From: Gnetum montanum
Taxonomy: Eukaryota; Streptophyta; Gnetopsida; Gnetales; Gnetaceae
Reading direction: 5' to 3'
Length of the DNA: 29,641 nt
Assembly (NCBI GenBank): GCA_015680685.1
Contig: MNCI01002015.1
Location: 187,478-217,118, forward strand
Shown here: positions 28,530 to 29,641 of the stretch, one piece after another
How positions within the stretch are numbered: the stretch's first letter is position 1
Layout of the letters: each line of letters begins with the position of its first letter
Notes under the pieces: model-generated
The model's database searches: none
What the model was told of the DNA's origin: nothing
The model's input: the letters and a program-made list of their open reading frames with translations, nothing else
Program-made: the position numbers and the translations under genes

Positions 28530-29641
28530 AAGCTAGAATGGTTATTCTGTGACTTTATGTGGTCCTCCAAGGATTCTCAGAAAGGCTTTCATCGTGTCGC
28601 TTGGACTATTGTTACTCTCCCCAAGAATAAGGGTGGCTTAGGCCTTTTGAACTCTTATAAGCAAGGAATTACCCTAGATGCCTCAAATATTATAGGGACC
28701 CTCCTCCAATTAAGGCTTCATCAAGCATTTCCTAAAAATAAGCCCCTGGAAAGGCATCCATTTCATCAATTGGATCCTTTCCCCCCATACTATCATTCTT
28801 CCCGAATCTCATGTTTTCAAAAGCATTTGGAGGGCCTTGGCAAATTCTACACACTCACATTGACTAGACTAATGTTAGAATCAACCCTACTATCCTCTCT
28901 AAAGTGTGTTCGTGGTGGTTACCTCTGTCGCCCGCTCCCCTTGCTCTCACAAATGCTAAGGTGGCTACCTCGTGGTATCGAAAGGGTGTTATTTCCTTGA
29001 ATTGTCTTAGGCTGGCTAGTCGTTGGATTTCAGGGGTCGAGTTTAACACTTTGTATGGGGAGTCGGCTGCAATGAACCATTGCCTAGTTCAAATTTACTC
29101 TTTTCTCCATGGTCACTAGTATTTGGATGTTACAGTGCAAAGCCTTTTTCATGGCCTTCAATGGCTTAATGGGGTTAAACTCCTGCCCTATCGGCCATCT
29201 GTCCCCTTTCATCTCATGCATGACCCATCCGAAGTCATTCAACGTTGCAATAAGTATTGGCACAAACAAGAGTCAGAAACATTTTGGATCCCTCTCTTCC
29301 AACTTATTTGGAAACTTCCGACCCTCCCCAAAATTAAGTAGTTCTTTTGGTGTCTTCTTCACCATGGTCTACCTATTGGAAAACGTCTAGAATATCTAGG
29401 GATTCTTAATCCCAATTGCCCTCTATGTGGTGGACAGGATGACTTTGTCCATGTATTTTGGCAATGTCCCTTTGCTCAACATGTGTGGCAGTGGGCTTCT
29501 AAAGCTTTTCCATCATACAAGCTACCTCAAGAGGATGTCATATTCGGATTCTTGAACATTACTTCTACTAATCTTAATTTTCTGTGGAAAGTTATTAGGC
29601 CTACTATTTTATATTATATTTGGAAGCGAAGATGCAATGTT
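28530..29641 (+). pseudogene. 3' part of a LINE (non-LTR retrotransposon) ORF2
   Basis: From about 28539 one frame reads the RT thumb of plant LINEs (WLFCDFMWSSKDSQKGFH, then LPKNKGGLGLLN). A frame change occurs by about 28900, and the new frame runs to the window end with TAG stops near 29117 and 29339 (IK-FFW fits TGG to TAG). It contains the zf-RVT region: IWKLPTLPKIK, LLHHGLPIGKRL, then CPLCGGQDDFVHVFWQC, a CX2CX7HX4C zinc motif starting at codon 29417, and a following WASKAFPS and IYYIWKRR-like end. ORF2 would nick DNA and reverse-transcribe its own RNA at the target. The part upstream of the thumb is absent, so it looks 5'-truncated, as is common for LINEs. The 3' end is outside the window. 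Confidence 0.87.

Overview
The window looks like plant nuclear DNA made almost entirely of decayed, nested retroelements. No host protein gene, rRNA, tRNA gene or CRISPR array could be supported. The evidence for a plant is an Athila-like Ty3/gypsy family (primer-binding site matching the plant tRNA-Asp 3' end, about 0.9-kb TGATG...CATCA LTRs, an extra ORF downstream of pol), a long-LTR chromovirus fragment and a plant-type LINE. A seed plant with a large genome is the best guess; the species cannot be named.

Layout. (1) 1-8525, plus strand: copy A of the Athila-like family. It enters the window inside gag and runs through protease, RT, RNase H and integrase (to about 4375), a spacer (4446-5339), a broken post-pol ORF with coiled-coil character (5340-7870) and a partial 3' LTR ending at 8525. 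(2) 8526 to about 10283, minus: copy B, a gag fragment apparently cut by copy A. (3) About 10284-13455, plus: the end of a chromovirus pol gene, its polypurine tract and a 2.7-kb 3' LTR. (4) 13456-26971, minus: copy C, with its LTR at 26073-26971 and gag, protease and RT reading leftward. It is interrupted inside RT-RNase H by (5) 14368-21656, minus, a structurally complete element flanked by the target duplication CTAAG. This inner element has two LTRs, a primer-binding site, gag and protease, but no RT, RNase H or integrase. (6) 26972-28284 shows nothing recognisable. (7) 28285-28526 is a 108-bp tandem repeat. (8) About 28530 to the window end, plus: the 3' part of a LINE ORF2.

How the parts relate. 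A, B, C and the inner element belong to one family, and C reads on codon by codon across the inner insertion. The inner element looks like a non-autonomous gag-protease derivative that would have needed RT and integrase from a full-length relative. Its spacer carries a 15-bp minisatellite where copy A has only about three diffuse units, and its LTR starts with GATATC-centred palindromes every 17 bp just upstream of a TATA box. Copy C's LTR has a different, 28-bp array in the same place. All coding regions carry stops. Most of the in-frame stops in the inner element and in copy A's RNase H-integrase fit C-to-T changes (CGA to TGA, CAA/CAG to TAA/TAG, TGG to TAG), as expected for old methylated transposons.

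Assembly caveats: single Ns at 7442 and 13025 lie between exact 44-bp and 42-bp direct repeats, probably unmerged contig overlaps. A 261-bp N run (18541-18801) falls on the gag zinc-knuckle region of the inner element.
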